Part shown: one piece after another, positions 9,561 through 18,251 of the stretch
Layout: every line of letters begins with the position of its first letter
How positions within the stretch are numbered: the first letter of the stretch is position 1
NCBI GenBank assembly: GCA_009908505.1
Contig: JAAAPD010000067.1
Span: forward strand, 1-64,000
Direction: 5' to 3'
Source: Alphaproteobacteria bacterium
GTDB taxonomy: Bacteria > Pseudomonadota > Alphaproteobacteria > Rhodobacterales > Rhodobacteraceae
Length of the DNA: 64,000 bases
Translations under genes and position numbers: made by a program
Notes under the pieces: model-generated
Database searches by the model: none
What the model was told of the DNA's origin: nothing
The model's input: only the letters and a program-made list of their open reading frames with translations

Positions 9561-10453
9561 GTCGGGTCGCGGTCGGGATCTTCGCCCAGCGCGATCGTGT
9601 GCTGGCGCAGCCAGGACATGAATCCGCGCGGGTCCTCGCCCATTGTCGCCGCCATTTCCGGTGTGATCGGTTTGCCGATCACCGGGGCCTGGGGCTTGTC
9701 GAAGGCGTGCACGACCTCATGGATCAACAGGCCCTGCCGCAGAATCGGCGAGACATTGGCGGCCACCTGGTAGGCGCGCGAATTCGACCCCGGGAAATAG
9801 CACGGCACCACGGTGGCACCGGACCGGCGGATCATCTTGGCCGTGAATACATTCCACTCTGCTTCGATCGCCGCACCGAACATTGTTTCGGCCTGCGCCA
9901 CAACGCCCGATGGGAACAGCGCGATCAGCCCGTCCTTGTCCAGGTGATCCATGGCACGGGCGCGCATCTCGATCATCCTTTTCTGGGCGTCGCCCTCATG
10001 CGGGAACGGCACCGGGATCATGTAGCTGGCCGCGCTTTCGTCAATCCCGGTCAGCAAGGAGCGGGTGAGGATACGGTAATCGTTGCGCCGGCGCCCGACC
10101 ACGTCGGCCAGAACCATCCCGTCGATCAACCCATGCGGATGGTTGGCCACCAGGATGACCGGCCCGCTGTCGGGAATGCGATCAAGCTGATAATCCGGAG
10201 TCTGGATGTCGATCCCCATCACCTCCATGGTGGCGGGCCAAAAGGCCTGCCCCTTGGGGATGTCGCTACGTTCGAACCGGCGGATGCGGCGGATCACCTC
10301 GATCTTGCCCGTGCACCATTCCATCGTCTTGATGACGAGACGCAGGAAAAGGCTGTCGAAGGTATCGGAATAGGTCAGGCTCCGGCGATCATAGACCCTC
10401 GGAGCGCCACGGCCCTGCGCGTTGTGCAGGTTTCTGGAAGACGTTTCCGTCAA
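9557..10453 (-). CDS. Lysophospholipid acyltransferase family protein
   Basis: A 298-residue acyltransferase of the PlsC/hemolysin-OlsA type, which acylates lysophosphatidic acid, lyso-ornithine lipid or similar acceptors at the inner membrane. The catalytic block is VANHPHGLIDGM, then a GID/MIPVPF segment, FPSGVVAQAETMFG (acceptor site) and VPCYFPGSNSRAYQV. It lies 35 bases downstream of the HPr gene on the same strand, at the end of the chvI-led gene run. The substrate cannot be told; an ornithine-lipid or glycerophospholipid role is inference. Confidence 0.85.
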   Translation of the reverse strand: MTETSSRNLHNAQGRGAPRVYDRRSLTYSDTFDSLFLRLVIKTMEWCTGKIEVIRRIRRFERSDIPKGQAFWPATMEVMGIDIQTPDYQLDRIPDSGPVILVANHPHGLIDGMVLADVVGRRRNDYRILTRSLLTGIDESAASYMIPVPFPHEGDAQKRMIEMRARAMDHLDKDGLIALFPSGVVAQAETMFGAAIEAEWNVFTAKMIRRSGATVVPCYFPGSNSRAYQVAANVSPILRQGLLIHEVVHAFDKPQAPVIGKPITPEMAATMGEDPRGFMSWLRQHTIALGEDPDRDPT

Positions 10454-10488
10454 ACGTGAAGTTCCCTCGCTCGAGCTGCGGACGGGGT

Positions 10489-10758
10489 TCAGTCCCCTTC
10501 GCCGAACTTGTCTGCCACCAGCGCCTCGAGCGCCGCCGCCAGCTCCTCGGCCTGCGTGCCCGTGGTTTCGACCTCAATAAAGGTTCCCTTGGATGCTGCC
10601 AACATCAAAAGCCCCATGATGCTGTCGCCTGCGGCGGATAGCCCGTCCTTGGTCACTTCGGCATCAGCATCGAATTGCTCGACGGTCTCGGCGAACTTGG
10701 CCGAGGCACGGGCGTGCAGCCCCTTGATATTGACGATTTCCAGGTTGCGATGCGCCAT
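10489..10758 (-). CDS. ptsH: HPr phosphocarrier protein
   Basis: Small phosphocarrier of a PTS-type regulatory chain (89 residues). The active His is in KGLHARAS and the regulatory Ser46 equivalent is in AAGDSIMGLLMLAAS, the target of HPr kinase. The start MAHRNLEIVN at 10758 has a GGAGAGG ribosome site; the frame is open upstream but not protein-like. The neighbouring EIIA-Man-type gene and the short HprK fit the regulatory, non-transporting PTS of alphaproteobacteria. Enzyme I and any sugar permease components are not in this window. Confidence 0.94.
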   Translation of the reverse strand: MAHRNLEIVNIKGLHARASAKFAETVEQFDADAEVTKDGLSAAGDSIMGLLMLAASKGTFIEVETTGTQAEELAAALEALVADKFGEGD

Positions 10759-10769
10759 GGGGCCTCTCC

Positions 10770-11162
10770 CTAGTCCAGCCCGACGGAATGGCTGTTGATG
10801 TATTTCCGGCCCGCGGCAAGCGCATCCTCGACCGCGACCGCAACCGGCTTGCGGCGCGACTTGGCCAGCTTCACCAGCATGGGCAGGTTGGCCCCGTAAA
10901 TGATGCGGCGATTCTCGGGACTGCAAGCCCGCAGTGAAAGGTTTGAGGGGGAACCGCCGAACATGTCGGTGACGATCACGACGCCGTTCCCGCTATCGAC
11001 CGCATCGGCGGCCGTGCAAATCTCATCTTGCTTGGCCGACCGATCGACCTCGGCCTCGATGGCGATGGCGCGAATGCCGTGCTGACGGCCCACGACATGT
11101 TCTACGGCGGAAAGGTATTCCGCCGCCAATCCCCCATGCGCCACGATTACGATGCCGATCAC
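10770..11162 (-). CDS. PTS EIIA component, mannose (ManX) type
   Basis: A 130-residue EIIA-Man fold protein that accepts phosphate from HPr at the His in VIVAHGGLAAEYLSA. Further signatures are VIVTDMFGGSPSNLSL and GANLPMLVKLA. No EIIB/C genes accompany it, so the role is probably regulatory rather than transport; this is inference. The best start is the GTG at 11162, which overlaps the rapZ stop as GTGA; the longer open frame upstream overlaps rapZ and is not family-like. It lies 11 bases from HPr. Confidence 0.9.
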   Translation of the reverse strand: MIGIVIVAHGGLAAEYLSAVEHVVGRQHGIRAIAIEAEVDRSAKQDEICTAADAVDSGNGVVIVTDMFGGSPSNLSLRACSPENRRIIYGANLPMLVKLAKSRRKPVAVAVEDALAAGRKYINSHSVGLD

Positions 11163-12091
11163 GCTTGCCTGTCCCGTTTGGTCGTCCCACGACGCCAGCG
11201 ATCCTGTTCCCCGTGCCTTATAGACACCTGCCACCCCGCCTCTGCAAGCCCCCGGGCCACGGTTTCGGTCACGACGACCGATCTGTGTTGCCCTCCGGTA
11301 CATCCGAACCCGACGGAGAGGTGGGATTTACCCTCTTGCCGAAAGGCGGGCAGCAGGTCGAGCATCAGCGATTGAACCTGGTCGACGAAGCGAGAGAACC
11401 TCGGATCGTCCTCGACATGCGTCTGCACCTTCGGGTCTAGACCGGTCATCTGCCGCAGTTCGAGATCCCAGTGCGGGTTGCGCAGGAAACGGCAGTCGAA
11501 AACCATGTCTACGCCCTTGGGCACCCCACGCTTGTAGGAAAACGAATGCAAGGTGACGCCCATGCTGGACCCGTGTTCATCCGCAAACCATTCTTCCAAT
11601 GCGGATTTCAGGTCGTGTGGGCTGAGGTCCGTCGTATCGATGACGATTTGAGCCTGGGCGCGAATCGGCGCCAAGAGTTCGATTTCCTTCCGGATGCCCG
11701 TGATCGCGGGGGCGTCCGGCACCAGAGGATGGCGCCGGCGGGTTTCCGAATAGCGCCGTACCAGCGCATCCTCGGAGCAGTCGAGAAACAGCAATTGCAG
11801 CGACAGGTCCTCGCGGCTTTCGAGCCAATCGACCATGTCCTGCAGCCCTTCGACCGAGAAGTCGCGATTGCGGATGTCCACCCCTACGACCATGGGCCGA
11901 TCACCACCGGGCGCGTCAAGAAGACGGCGCAACATCGACATCGGGATATTGTCGATCGCTTCGAAACCGTAATCCTCGAGGATGTGGATCGCGGTGGACC
12001 GGCCCGCGCCGGACGGGCCGGTGACGATCACCAGCCTTTGGGTAACCGGGTGCGCCGTGTCATAGGCGCCTTGCTTTCGAGTTCTGGGCAT
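11159..12091 (-). CDS. rapZ: RNase adapter/nucleotide-binding protein RapZ
   Basis: A 310-residue P-loop protein of the RapZ/YvcJ family. In enterobacteria RapZ binds small RNAs and directs RNase E to them; the role in alphaproteobacteria is not settled. The Walker A motif GPSGAGRST is at residues 25-33, and the C-terminal domain contains GFGCTGGQHRSVVVTE, the RapZ hallmark. The start at 12091 is chosen because the upstream frame overlaps hprK and looks like shadow. It sits between the EIIA gene (GTGA overlap) and hprK (5-base gap), the usual PTS-linked location. Confidence 0.93.
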   Translation of the reverse strand: MPRTRKQGAYDTAHPVTQRLVIVTGPSGAGRSTAIHILEDYGFEAIDNIPMSMLRRLLDAPGGDRPMVVGVDIRNRDFSVEGLQDMVDWLESREDLSLQLLFLDCSEDALVRRYSETRRRHPLVPDAPAITGIRKEIELLAPIRAQAQIVIDTTDLSPHDLKSALEEWFADEHGSSMGVTLHSFSYKRGVPKGVDMVFDCRFLRNPHWDLELRQMTGLDPKVQTHVEDDPRFSRFVDQVQSLMLDLLPAFRQEGKSHLSVGFGCTGGQHRSVVVTETVARGLAEAGWQVSIRHGEQDRWRRGTTKRDRQA

Positions 12092-12096
12092 CGGGG

Positions 12097-12519
12097 TCAC
12101 TCCAACCGTCCATGCCGGATATATTGCGCGACCGCGGCGGGAAAATGGCGCTGCGCGACCTTGTGAAGACAGGGAAACGGCACCCCCAGCAGCGACCACG
12201 TACGCGGCGGCGGCAGGCGCTCGGTTTCCGCCTGCCCCATGTCGATGACAAGAGCCACCGGTACCGGGCCGGACAGGGACGCGCGCAAAAGGCCGACGAA
12301 ACGGGCCTCGATCGCGGCCGACGCATCTTTCGGGGCGCTGGCGGTCACGGTGTCGCGTTGCCGCTGCAGCCAGGTGATGTCGTCGCTGACCAGGTCGGCT
12401 TCAAGCGCCAGAAGATCGAGCGCGAGCGCCGATTTTCCAGACCCGGAGGGTCCGAGTAAAACGATCCCCCTGCCTTCGAAGGATACCGTGGTGGCGTGTA
12501 TCGGGCCGTGATCCGCCAC
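12097..12519 (-). CDS. hprK: Short HPr kinase/phosphorylase-like protein
   Basis: A 140-residue protein corresponding to the C-terminal kinase domain of HprK only. The P-loop GPSGSGKS is at residues 23-30 and LVSDDITWL supplies the Asp-Asp motif. The N-terminal domain of the ~310-residue Firmicute enzyme is absent, as is known for alphaproteobacteria. The signature that normally follows (EVRGVGL-type) reads IEARFVGLL here, which is degenerate. It probably phosphorylates the HPr serine encoded two genes downstream; whether it retains phosphorylase activity cannot be told. It is 11 bases from chvG. Confidence 0.88.
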   Translation of the reverse strand: MADHGPIHATTVSFEGRGIVLLGPSGSGKSALALDLLALEADLVSDDITWLQRQRDTVTASAPKDASAAIEARFVGLLRASLSGPVPVALVIDMGQAETERLPPPRTWSLLGVPFPCLHKVAQRHFPAAVAQYIRHGRLE

Positions 12520-12530
12520 CGGGATCGCCC

Positions 12531-14270
12531 CTAGACCGGCAAACCGACCACGAAGCGCGCACCCAGCGGATCCGATCCCACATCGGCATCGGTGGGGCGA
12601 ATGTTCTCGGCCCAGATCACGCCGCCATGCGCCTCGACGATCTGCTTGGAAATGGCCAGGCCCAGCCCGGAATTGTTCCCGAACTGGCCTTCAGGGCGTT
12701 CGGAATAGAACCGCTTGAAGATCTTCGACAAGGCCCCGTCCGGGATGCCCGGGCCGGTATCCTCGACCACGACGAGAATCCGGTTCTCGCGCTTGCGCGT
12801 CCAGACCCGGATGGCGTCGCCATCCTCGCAGAAGGAAATCGCGTTCGAGATCAGGTTGACGAACACCTGCGCCAGGCGCCCTTCCAGCCCAACCACGATG
12901 ATCCGGTCCTGGGGCAGGTCGGTGATGAAATCGACGCCCTTTGTCCGGGCCTCGTTGCCAAGGAAATCGGTGATGTTCGACAGCATCTTGAGAAGGTCGA
13001 ATGCCTCTTCCTCCTCTTTGACCAGCTCCGTATCCAGGCGCGAGGCGTTGGAGATATCGCTGACCAGCCGGTCAAGCCGCTGCACGTCGTGCTCCAGCAC
13101 CTCCAGCAGGCGTTCGCGTTGATCGTCGCGCTTGGCCACCCGCAGCGTGCCGACGGCCGACCGCATGGACGCAAGGGGGTTCTTGATCTCGTGCGCGACG
13201 TCGGCGGCGAATTGTTCGTTGCCCTCGATCCGCTGGGTCAGGGCGGAGACCATGCCGCGCAATGCGCCGGACAGGCGCCCGATCTCGTCAGGGCGGCCGG
13301 TCAGATCCGGGATGCGGATGCGTTCGGGGGCGACCTTGCGAGCGTTCTTGTCGCGGCCCAGCTCCGCCGCCTCGGCGAGGTCCGACAACGGGTTGGCGAT
13401 GGTTGACGCCAGAACGAGGCTGAGCGCGATCGAAACGCAAGCCCCGACAAGGAACATCTGCAAGAGCTGCTCACGGTCGCGGCTGACCAGAGTATCCAGC
13501 TCACCCGGGGCTGAGACGACAGCAACCGCGCCCACGGGCTGATCATCTTGCATGACAGGTGTCGAAACGGCGAAAAAGGCGCGCCCGTCCGCATCCTGGC
13601 GAGTTTCCAGCTGGGTGCCGGACTGGATCGTGCGCTCGACCGATCGGCCGAAATCCAGAACGTTGGACACCGGCGTTGCCTCGGGATTGCCGGGCCGCAG
13701 AACGGCCGAGAACCAGTTGAACACGCCGTTCAGGAAATCGGTGATCAGGGTGCCGCGCCTGTCCAGTTCCAAGCCGTCGACCGGGGCATCCTCGGGCGTC
13801 GAATCGGACCAGCTGGACACCAGCACGCCCTGGGTGTCGAAAAGGTAAACATCGACCCCGCCGCGCAGGTCCAGCCCCTGCAGCACCGTTTGCGCGTCGA
13901 TTCCGTCACCCGCCATCAGGTTGACCGGCGCCCCGGCGGGAAGCTGCGCCTCGAACACGTCGGCGATCAGCTCGGCCTCGTTGACAAGGGACGAGCCGCG
14001 CTGGAAGGCAAGGTTGTCGCGCGACGGGCTGAGGTAGAGCACCCCCGCCACGAGCACGATCAAGCCAAGCAGGTTGAAGGTGATGATCTTGCGCGCGAGC
14101 GGCGACTTGTTGAGGTGCAGCACCCCCCGACGCGCGCGCCGCTTCTGGAGGTCGCTGTCATGGGCGCGTGGGGCGACCCAGTCATCCCCCAGAACGACGG
14201 CCTCGTTCTGTTCGGCGGCTTGCCGGACAGACTTGAGGTCGCGAACGTCGATTTTGGGGGCTGCTGTCAT
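12531..14270 (-). CDS. chvG: Sensor histidine kinase ChvG
   Basis: Inner-membrane sensor of the ChvG-ChvI (ExoS-ChvI) system, which responds to acid and envelope stress in alphaproteobacteria. The 579-residue protein has a basic N-terminus, TM1 (about 62-80), a periplasmic sensor domain (to about 265), TM2 with HAMP, the HisKA motif DVAHEIKNPLASMRSAVG with phospho-accepting His360, and an HATPase domain with NLISNAISF, VEDTGPGIP and GLGLAISKQIVEAHGG. It is paired with chvI, whose stop lies next to the chvG start. The downstream PTS-like genes probably share the transcript. Confidence 0.94.
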   Translation of the reverse strand: MTAAPKIDVRDLKSVRQAAEQNEAVVLGDDWVAPRAHDSDLQKRRARRGVLHLNKSPLARKIITFNLLGLIVLVAGVLYLSPSRDNLAFQRGSSLVNEAELIADVFEAQLPAGAPVNLMAGDGIDAQTVLQGLDLRGGVDVYLFDTQGVLVSSWSDSTPEDAPVDGLELDRRGTLITDFLNGVFNWFSAVLRPGNPEATPVSNVLDFGRSVERTIQSGTQLETRQDADGRAFFAVSTPVMQDDQPVGAVAVVSAPGELDTLVSRDREQLLQMFLVGACVSIALSLVLASTIANPLSDLAEAAELGRDKNARKVAPERIRIPDLTGRPDEIGRLSGALRGMVSALTQRIEGNEQFAADVAHEIKNPLASMRSAVGTLRVAKRDDQRERLLEVLEHDVQRLDRLVSDISNASRLDTELVKEEEEAFDLLKMLSNITDFLGNEARTKGVDFITDLPQDRIIVVGLEGRLAQVFVNLISNAISFCEDGDAIRVWTRKRENRILVVVEDTGPGIPDGALSKIFKRFYSERPEGQFGNNSGLGLAISKQIVEAHGGVIWAENIRPTDADVGSDPLGARFVVGLPV

Positions 14271-14273
14271 CCC

Positions 14274-14975
14274 TTATTCTTCGTTGTAGCGGTAACCGAT
14301 CCCGTAAAGCGTTTCGATCGCGGAAAACTCGTCGTCGACCTGGCGCATCTTCTTGCGCAGGCGCTTGATATGGCTGTCGATGGTACGGTCATCGACATAG
14401 ACCTGGTCGTCATAGGCCACGTCCATCAGCTGATCGCGCGATTTCACGAAACCTGGGCGCTGGGCCAGCGCCTCCAGAAGCAGGAACTCGGTCACGGTCA
14501 GGGACACGTCGCGGCCCTTCCAGGTGACCGAATGGCGCAGCGGGTCCATGCTGAGTTCGCCGCGCACCATCAGCTTCTGCTCTTCGCCTTCGTCCATGAG
14601 ATCGCCGGAAATGGCATCCTGGCGGCGCAGAAGCGCACGGATGCGTTCGACCAGAAGGCGCTGGCTGAACGGTTTCTTGACGTAGTCGTCGGCACCCATA
14701 CGCAGGCCCAGCACCTCGTCGATCTCGTCATCCTTGGATGTCAGGAAGATCACCGGAATGCTGGTTTTCTGGCGCAGGCGCTGCAAAAGGTCCATGCCGT
14801 CCATCCGCGGCATCTTGATGTCCAGAACGGCCAGTTCCGGCATCTTCTTGTTGAATGCGTCCAGCGCGGCCTGCCCGTCATTGTAGGTTTCGACGTCGAA
14901 GCCTTCGGCCTCGAGCGTCATGGATACGGAAGTCAGAATATTGCGGTCGTCGTCAACAAGCGCGATGCGTGACAT
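14274..14975 (-). CDS. chvI: Response regulator ChvI
   Basis: OmpR-family transcription factor of 233 residues and partner of ChvG. The receiver domain has the acidic pocket DDD (8-10), the phospho-acceptor Asp52 in [13 protein letters not shown], the Thr in FLTSKDD and the Lys in VKKPFS. The C-terminal winged helix ends with [14 protein letters not shown] and GYRYNEE. The start at 14975 has a GGGGCA ribosome site; an upstream in-frame extension is not homologous. It heads a leftward run of seven genes and is divergent from pckA across 334 bases; in related bacteria the two are regulated in common. Confidence 0.95.
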   Translation of the reverse strand: MSRIALVDDDRNILTSVSMTLEAEGFDVETYNDGQAALDAFNKKMPELAVLDIKMPRMDGMDLLQRLRQKTSIPVIFLTSKDDEIDEVLGLRMGADDYVKKPFSQRLLVERIRALLRRQDAISGDLMDEGEEQKLMVRGELSMDPLRHSVTWKGRDVSLTVTEFLLLEALAQRPGFVKSRDQLMDVAYDDQVYVDDRTIDSHIKRLRKKMRQVDDEFSAIETLYGIGYRYNEE

Positions 14976-15309
14976 TGAACTGCCCCTTTTACTGCTCAGA
15001 TTTTTGCCTGTGTTTTTTGTCATTTTTGCCCTGATAGACAGGGGCGAATCAATCCAAATCTTCACAGGCGCCACATTCCTGTGCCCGTTTTGACCCCAAA
15101 AACGGTAATCAATGGCTAAAATGTCTCACTTTGGTGCCCGGGCGCGCAGGCCGGTCGGCGGCAGCCCGCCATGGTGGCGCTAACGGCAATCTGGTTGCGC
15201 TAATGATTGCGCTAACTGCGACATCGCACTCTGTTCATGTGTAAAATCAGCGTGTTAATGCAGCGCTATCGGGGCACGCCCGCCCCACGCAAAACGGAGC
15301 AATAGAGAC
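14976..15309. promoter_or_regulatory. Divergent chvI/pckA control region
   Basis: This 334-base gap holds no gene. The side near chvI is T/A-rich on the + strand (long T-runs at 15000-15030). The side near pckA carries three GCGCTAAY octamers (15177-15184, 15197-15204, 15209-15216) and a TAAAAT that could serve as a -10 box (15242-15247). No convincing -35 matches it. ChvI is known to act in this region in relatives, but I do not identify its site. Confidence 0.5.
15177..15216 (+). promoter_or_regulatory. Triplicate GCGCTAAY motif upstream of pckA
   Basis: Three copies of GCGCTAAC/T in the same orientation at 15177, 15197 and 15209 (spacings 20 and 12 bases), 94-133 bases before the pckA start. 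The same octamer precedes etfBA. It resembles a half-site of LacI-family operators; CceR, the LacI-type regulator of central carbon metabolism in Rhodobacter, is a candidate, but I cannot verify its consensus here. Confidence 0.4.
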
Positions 15310-16908
15310 ATGGACCATGGAACGGTCAATCCGACGATGAAACTGCAGGATCAGGGCATCAGCGGGCTGGGCCATGTCTTTTACAACCTGCGCGAACAGG
15401 AATTGGTCGATGTCGCCGTGGAACGCGGCGAAGGCACGCTGGGCAAGGGCGGCGCCTTTCTGACCACGACCGGGCAGTTCACCGGCCGGTCGCCCAAGGA
15501 CAAGCACGTCGTGCGCACCCCCAGCACGGAAGAAACCATATGGTGGGACAATAACGCCCCGATGGCGGCCGAGGCCTTCGACCGGCTCTACGATGACATG
15601 ACCGCGCACATGAAGGGGCGCGACTACTTCGTCGAGGACCTGTTTGGCGGTGCCGACCCGGCGCATCGACTGGATGTGCGCATCGTCACCGAGCTGGCTT
15701 GGCACGGGCTGTTCTGCCGCCACCTTCTGCGTCGGCCCGAGGCATCGGAACTCGGCAGCTTCAGCCCTGATTTCACCATCATCAACTGCCCCAGCTTCAG
15801 GGCCGACCCGGAACGCCATGACTGCCGCAGCGAAACGGTGATCGCGCTGAATTTCGATCGCAAGATGATCCTGATCGGCGGCACCGAATATGCCGGGGAA
15901 AACAAGAAATCTGTCTTTACCCTGCTCAACTACATCCTGCCGGAAAAGGGCATCATGCCGATGCATTGCTCGGCAAACCATGCCAAGGGCAACCCGGTGG
16001 ACGCCGCGGTGTTCTTCGGCCTCTCCGGCACGGGCAAGACCACGCTTTCGGCAGATCCCAACCGCGTGCTCATCGGCGATGACGAACACGGCTGGTCGGA
16101 ACGTGGCATCTTCAACTTCGAGGGCGGCTGTTATGCCAAGACCATCGGGCTGGATCCCAAGGCCGAACCCGAGATCTACGCCACGACCCAGATGCCGCAC
16201 ACCGTGATCGAGAACATGGTGTTCGACCCCGAAACCCTGGAACTGGATTTCGACGATGACAGCTTGACTGCCAACATGCGCTGCGCCTACCCGCTGCATT
16301 ACATCGACAATGCCAGCGAAACGGCGCTCGGCGGGCATCCCAAGAACATCATCATGCTGACCTGCGACGCCTTCGGCGTTCTGCCGCCCATCGCGCGGCT
16401 GACCCCGGCGCAGGCAATGTATCACTTCCTGTCGGGCTTCACCTCCAAGGTGGCGGGCACCGAGCGAGGCGTGACCGAGCCGGAGCCGACCTTTTCGACC
16501 TGTTTCGGCGCGCCCTTCATGCCCCGCCGCCCCGAGGTCTATGGCGAATTGCTGCGCCAGAAGATCGCCAGCCACGGCGCCACCTGCTGGCTGGTCAATA
16601 CCGGCTGGACCGGCGGCGCCTATGGCACCGGCAGCCGCATGCCCATCCAGGCCACCCGCGGCCTGCTGACCGCGGCGCTGGACGGTTCACTAGTCGAAGG
16701 GCAGTTCCGCAAGGATGCCAATTTCGGCTTCGACGTGCCCGTGACATGTGCCGGCGTGGACGACCAGCTTCTCAATCCGCGCAACACCTGGGCCGATCCG
16801 GCCGCCTACGACGCGCAGGCGCAAAAGCTGGTGGACATGTTCGCCGAGAACTTCACCCAGTACGTGCCCTATATCAACGACGACGTGAAAGCCGCGGCGA
16901 TCGGCTAG
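15310..16908 (+). CDS. pckA: Phosphoenolpyruvate carboxykinase (ATP)
   Basis: Gluconeogenic enzyme that decarboxylates and phosphorylates oxaloacetate to PEP, using ATP. At 532 residues it has normal length for the ATP-dependent family. Visible motifs are [16 protein letters not shown] near the N-terminus, [16 protein letters not shown] with the kinase-type P-loop at residues 237-245, IGDDEHGW (metal site) and [14 protein letters not shown] in the C-terminal half. The position divergent from chvI, with HPr/EIIA/HprK genes beyond it, is the conserved arrangement in Rhodobacterales and Rhizobiales and links gluconeogenesis to the two-component and PTS signals. Confidence 0.97.
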   Translation: MDHGTVNPTMKLQDQGISGLGHVFYNLREQELVDVAVERGEGTLGKGGAFLTTTGQFTGRSPKDKHVVRTPSTEETIWWDNNAPMAAEAFDRLYDDMTAHMKGRDYFVEDLFGGADPAHRLDVRIVTELAWHGLFCRHLLRRPEASELGSFSPDFTIINCPSFRADPERHDCRSETVIALNFDRKMILIGGTEYAGENKKSVFTLLNYILPEKGIMPMHCSANHAKGNPVDAAVFFGLSGTGKTTLSADPNRVLIGDDEHGWSERGIFNFEGGCYAKTIGLDPKAEPEIYATTQMPHTVIENMVFDPETLELDFDDDSLTANMRCAYPLHYIDNASETALGGHPKNIIMLTCDAFGVLPPIARLTPAQAMYHFLSGFTSKVAGTERGVTEPEPTFSTCFGAPFMPRRPEVYGELLRQKIASHGATCWLVNTGWTGGAYGTGSRMPIQATRGLLTAALDGSLVEGQFRKDANFGFDVPVTCAGVDDQLLNPRNTWADPAAYDAQAQKLVDMFAENFTQYVPYINDDVKAAAIG

Positions 16909-16972
16909 CGCCCGCCCGAGGGGACCGGGGACCGTCAAGCGAGTGTCACGAAGTGGCGCTATAGCATCGGCT

Positions 16973-17308
16973 ATGCGGTCCATTCTGCTTTCGCTCAGCC
17001 TGGTCCTTCCCGTTCACGCCACGGCCGAAGAGGCATTGGCGCTCGATCCTTCCCTTGTGCAGGCGGGGGCCGGCCATTTCGCAGATTCCTGCGCATCCTG
17101 CCATGGCGCCGAGGCGGGCGGGTCCAGCGCGCCGGACATCCGCGGCGCGATCCCGTCCGAGGTGGCGCGCGCCGCCCGTGGCATGGACCAGATGCCACCT
17201 GTCGCCCTCGATGCCGGACAGGCCGAGGCGATTGGCGCCTGGCTGATGTCCCTCGACCCCGATGTCGCGCGCATCAAGCTTGACTTCGAAGCCGCCCGCG
17301 CCCGCTAG
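16973..17308 (+). CDS. Small periplasmic cytochrome c
   Basis: A 111-residue exported c-type cytochrome. Residues 1-18 form a signal peptide (cleavage after VHATA), and haem is attached at CASCH (Cys40, Cys43, His44). The likely axial Met is in MDQMPPVALD. This is a class I cytochrome of the kind that shuttles electrons in the periplasm. The start at 16973 is favoured because it puts the signal peptide at the N-terminus; the upstream extension is not signal-like. It lies 64 bases after pckA, and whether it has its own promoter is unclear. The redox partner is unknown. Confidence 0.85.
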   Translation: MRSILLSLSLVLPVHATAEEALALDPSLVQAGAGHFADSCASCHGAEAGGSSAPDIRGAIPSEVARAARGMDQMPPVALDAGQAEAIGAWLMSLDPDVARIKLDFEAARAR

Positions 17309-17338
17309 CACCGGTATCGGGCAAGACAGGCGCCGATT

Positions 17339-18106
17339 TCACGCCAGGCCGCGCCGGATAAGGTTCAGACCAGCCAGCAACAGCACCAGAAGCGTGACCT
17401 TCCGAAAGGTCGCCTGGTCGATCCGGTCCTGTAGCTTGAAGCCTGCCCACATGCCGAAGGCCGCCGGGACAACCAGAAAGGCGGACAATCCGACCGTGTC
17501 GCGGTTCAGCACGCCGGACTGGATGTGTCCCAGCAACAGCATGATCGACCCCAGCCCGTAGATCACGCCCTGCACCACCAGCTGCCGGGCCTTGGGCGTG
17601 TCGATGGCGACAAGATACAGCACGGTCGGCGGCCCCCAGGTACCGGCCAGCCCACCCATTGCCCCGGACAGGAACCCGGCTATGACGGCGCCCAGCGTGC
17701 GGCGGTTCTCGGGGATCGACAGGCGCAGACCCATAAGCTGGACAGCGCAAAGCAGTACCACCGGGATACCCAGTACAAGGAACATCGTGTCGGTCGGAAT
17801 CACGGTCAGGAATTGCGCCGAGACCAGGATCATCGTGCAGACGATCACCAGGTAAAGCCAGTAGTTCCGGATCGCCTGCATCGCCTCGTCCAGGCCTGCG
17901 CGCAGCACCTGCAATCCGTTCGACATGACGATGGGCAGGATCAAGGCGGCGACGGCGATCTTGGGGTCCAGCAACATCCCCAGGCCCGACACCATGATCA
18001 ACGGCATGGCGAACCCGACGGCCCCCTTCACGACGCCCGCCAGAAGCGTGACGGCGATGACGGCCGCGAGCACGGCGGCACTGTCGATGCTTGCGAAATA
18101 GTCCAT
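17339..18106 (-). CDS. TSUP-family (TauE/SafE) membrane permease
   Basis: A 255-residue integral membrane protein with about eight hydrophobic helices and the two-fold pattern of the TauE/SafE (TSUP) family: the N-terminal AVIAVTLLAGVVKGAVGFAM is matched by the later GAVIAGFLSGAMGGLAGTWG. Family members export sulfite, sulfoacetate or related organosulfur compounds; the substrate here is unknown. It is convergent with the cytochrome gene and divergent from mcd. Confidence 0.87.
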   Translation of the reverse strand: MDYFASIDSAAVLAAVIAVTLLAGVVKGAVGFAMPLIMVSGLGMLLDPKIAVAALILPIVMSNGLQVLRAGLDEAMQAIRNYWLYLVIVCTMILVSAQFLTVIPTDTMFLVLGIPVVLLCAVQLMGLRLSIPENRRTLGAVIAGFLSGAMGGLAGTWGPPTVLYLVAIDTPKARQLVVQGVIYGLGSIMLLLGHIQSGVLNRDTVGLSAFLVVPAAFGMWAGFKLQDRIDQATFRKVTLLVLLLAGLNLIRRGLA

Positions 18107-18251
18107 GGCTTTCCCATAGCCCGGGAGGCGATCCGTCGCAGCCCCAAAACGGTCGCGACATTTTCTTTATGTTCCTGCGCTCTAGGTCGCAGCAATATTG
18201 CGCCGCGCTCGCAAAGCCGCTATTGCTGCACCTGCAAAAAGAGGAATCGCC

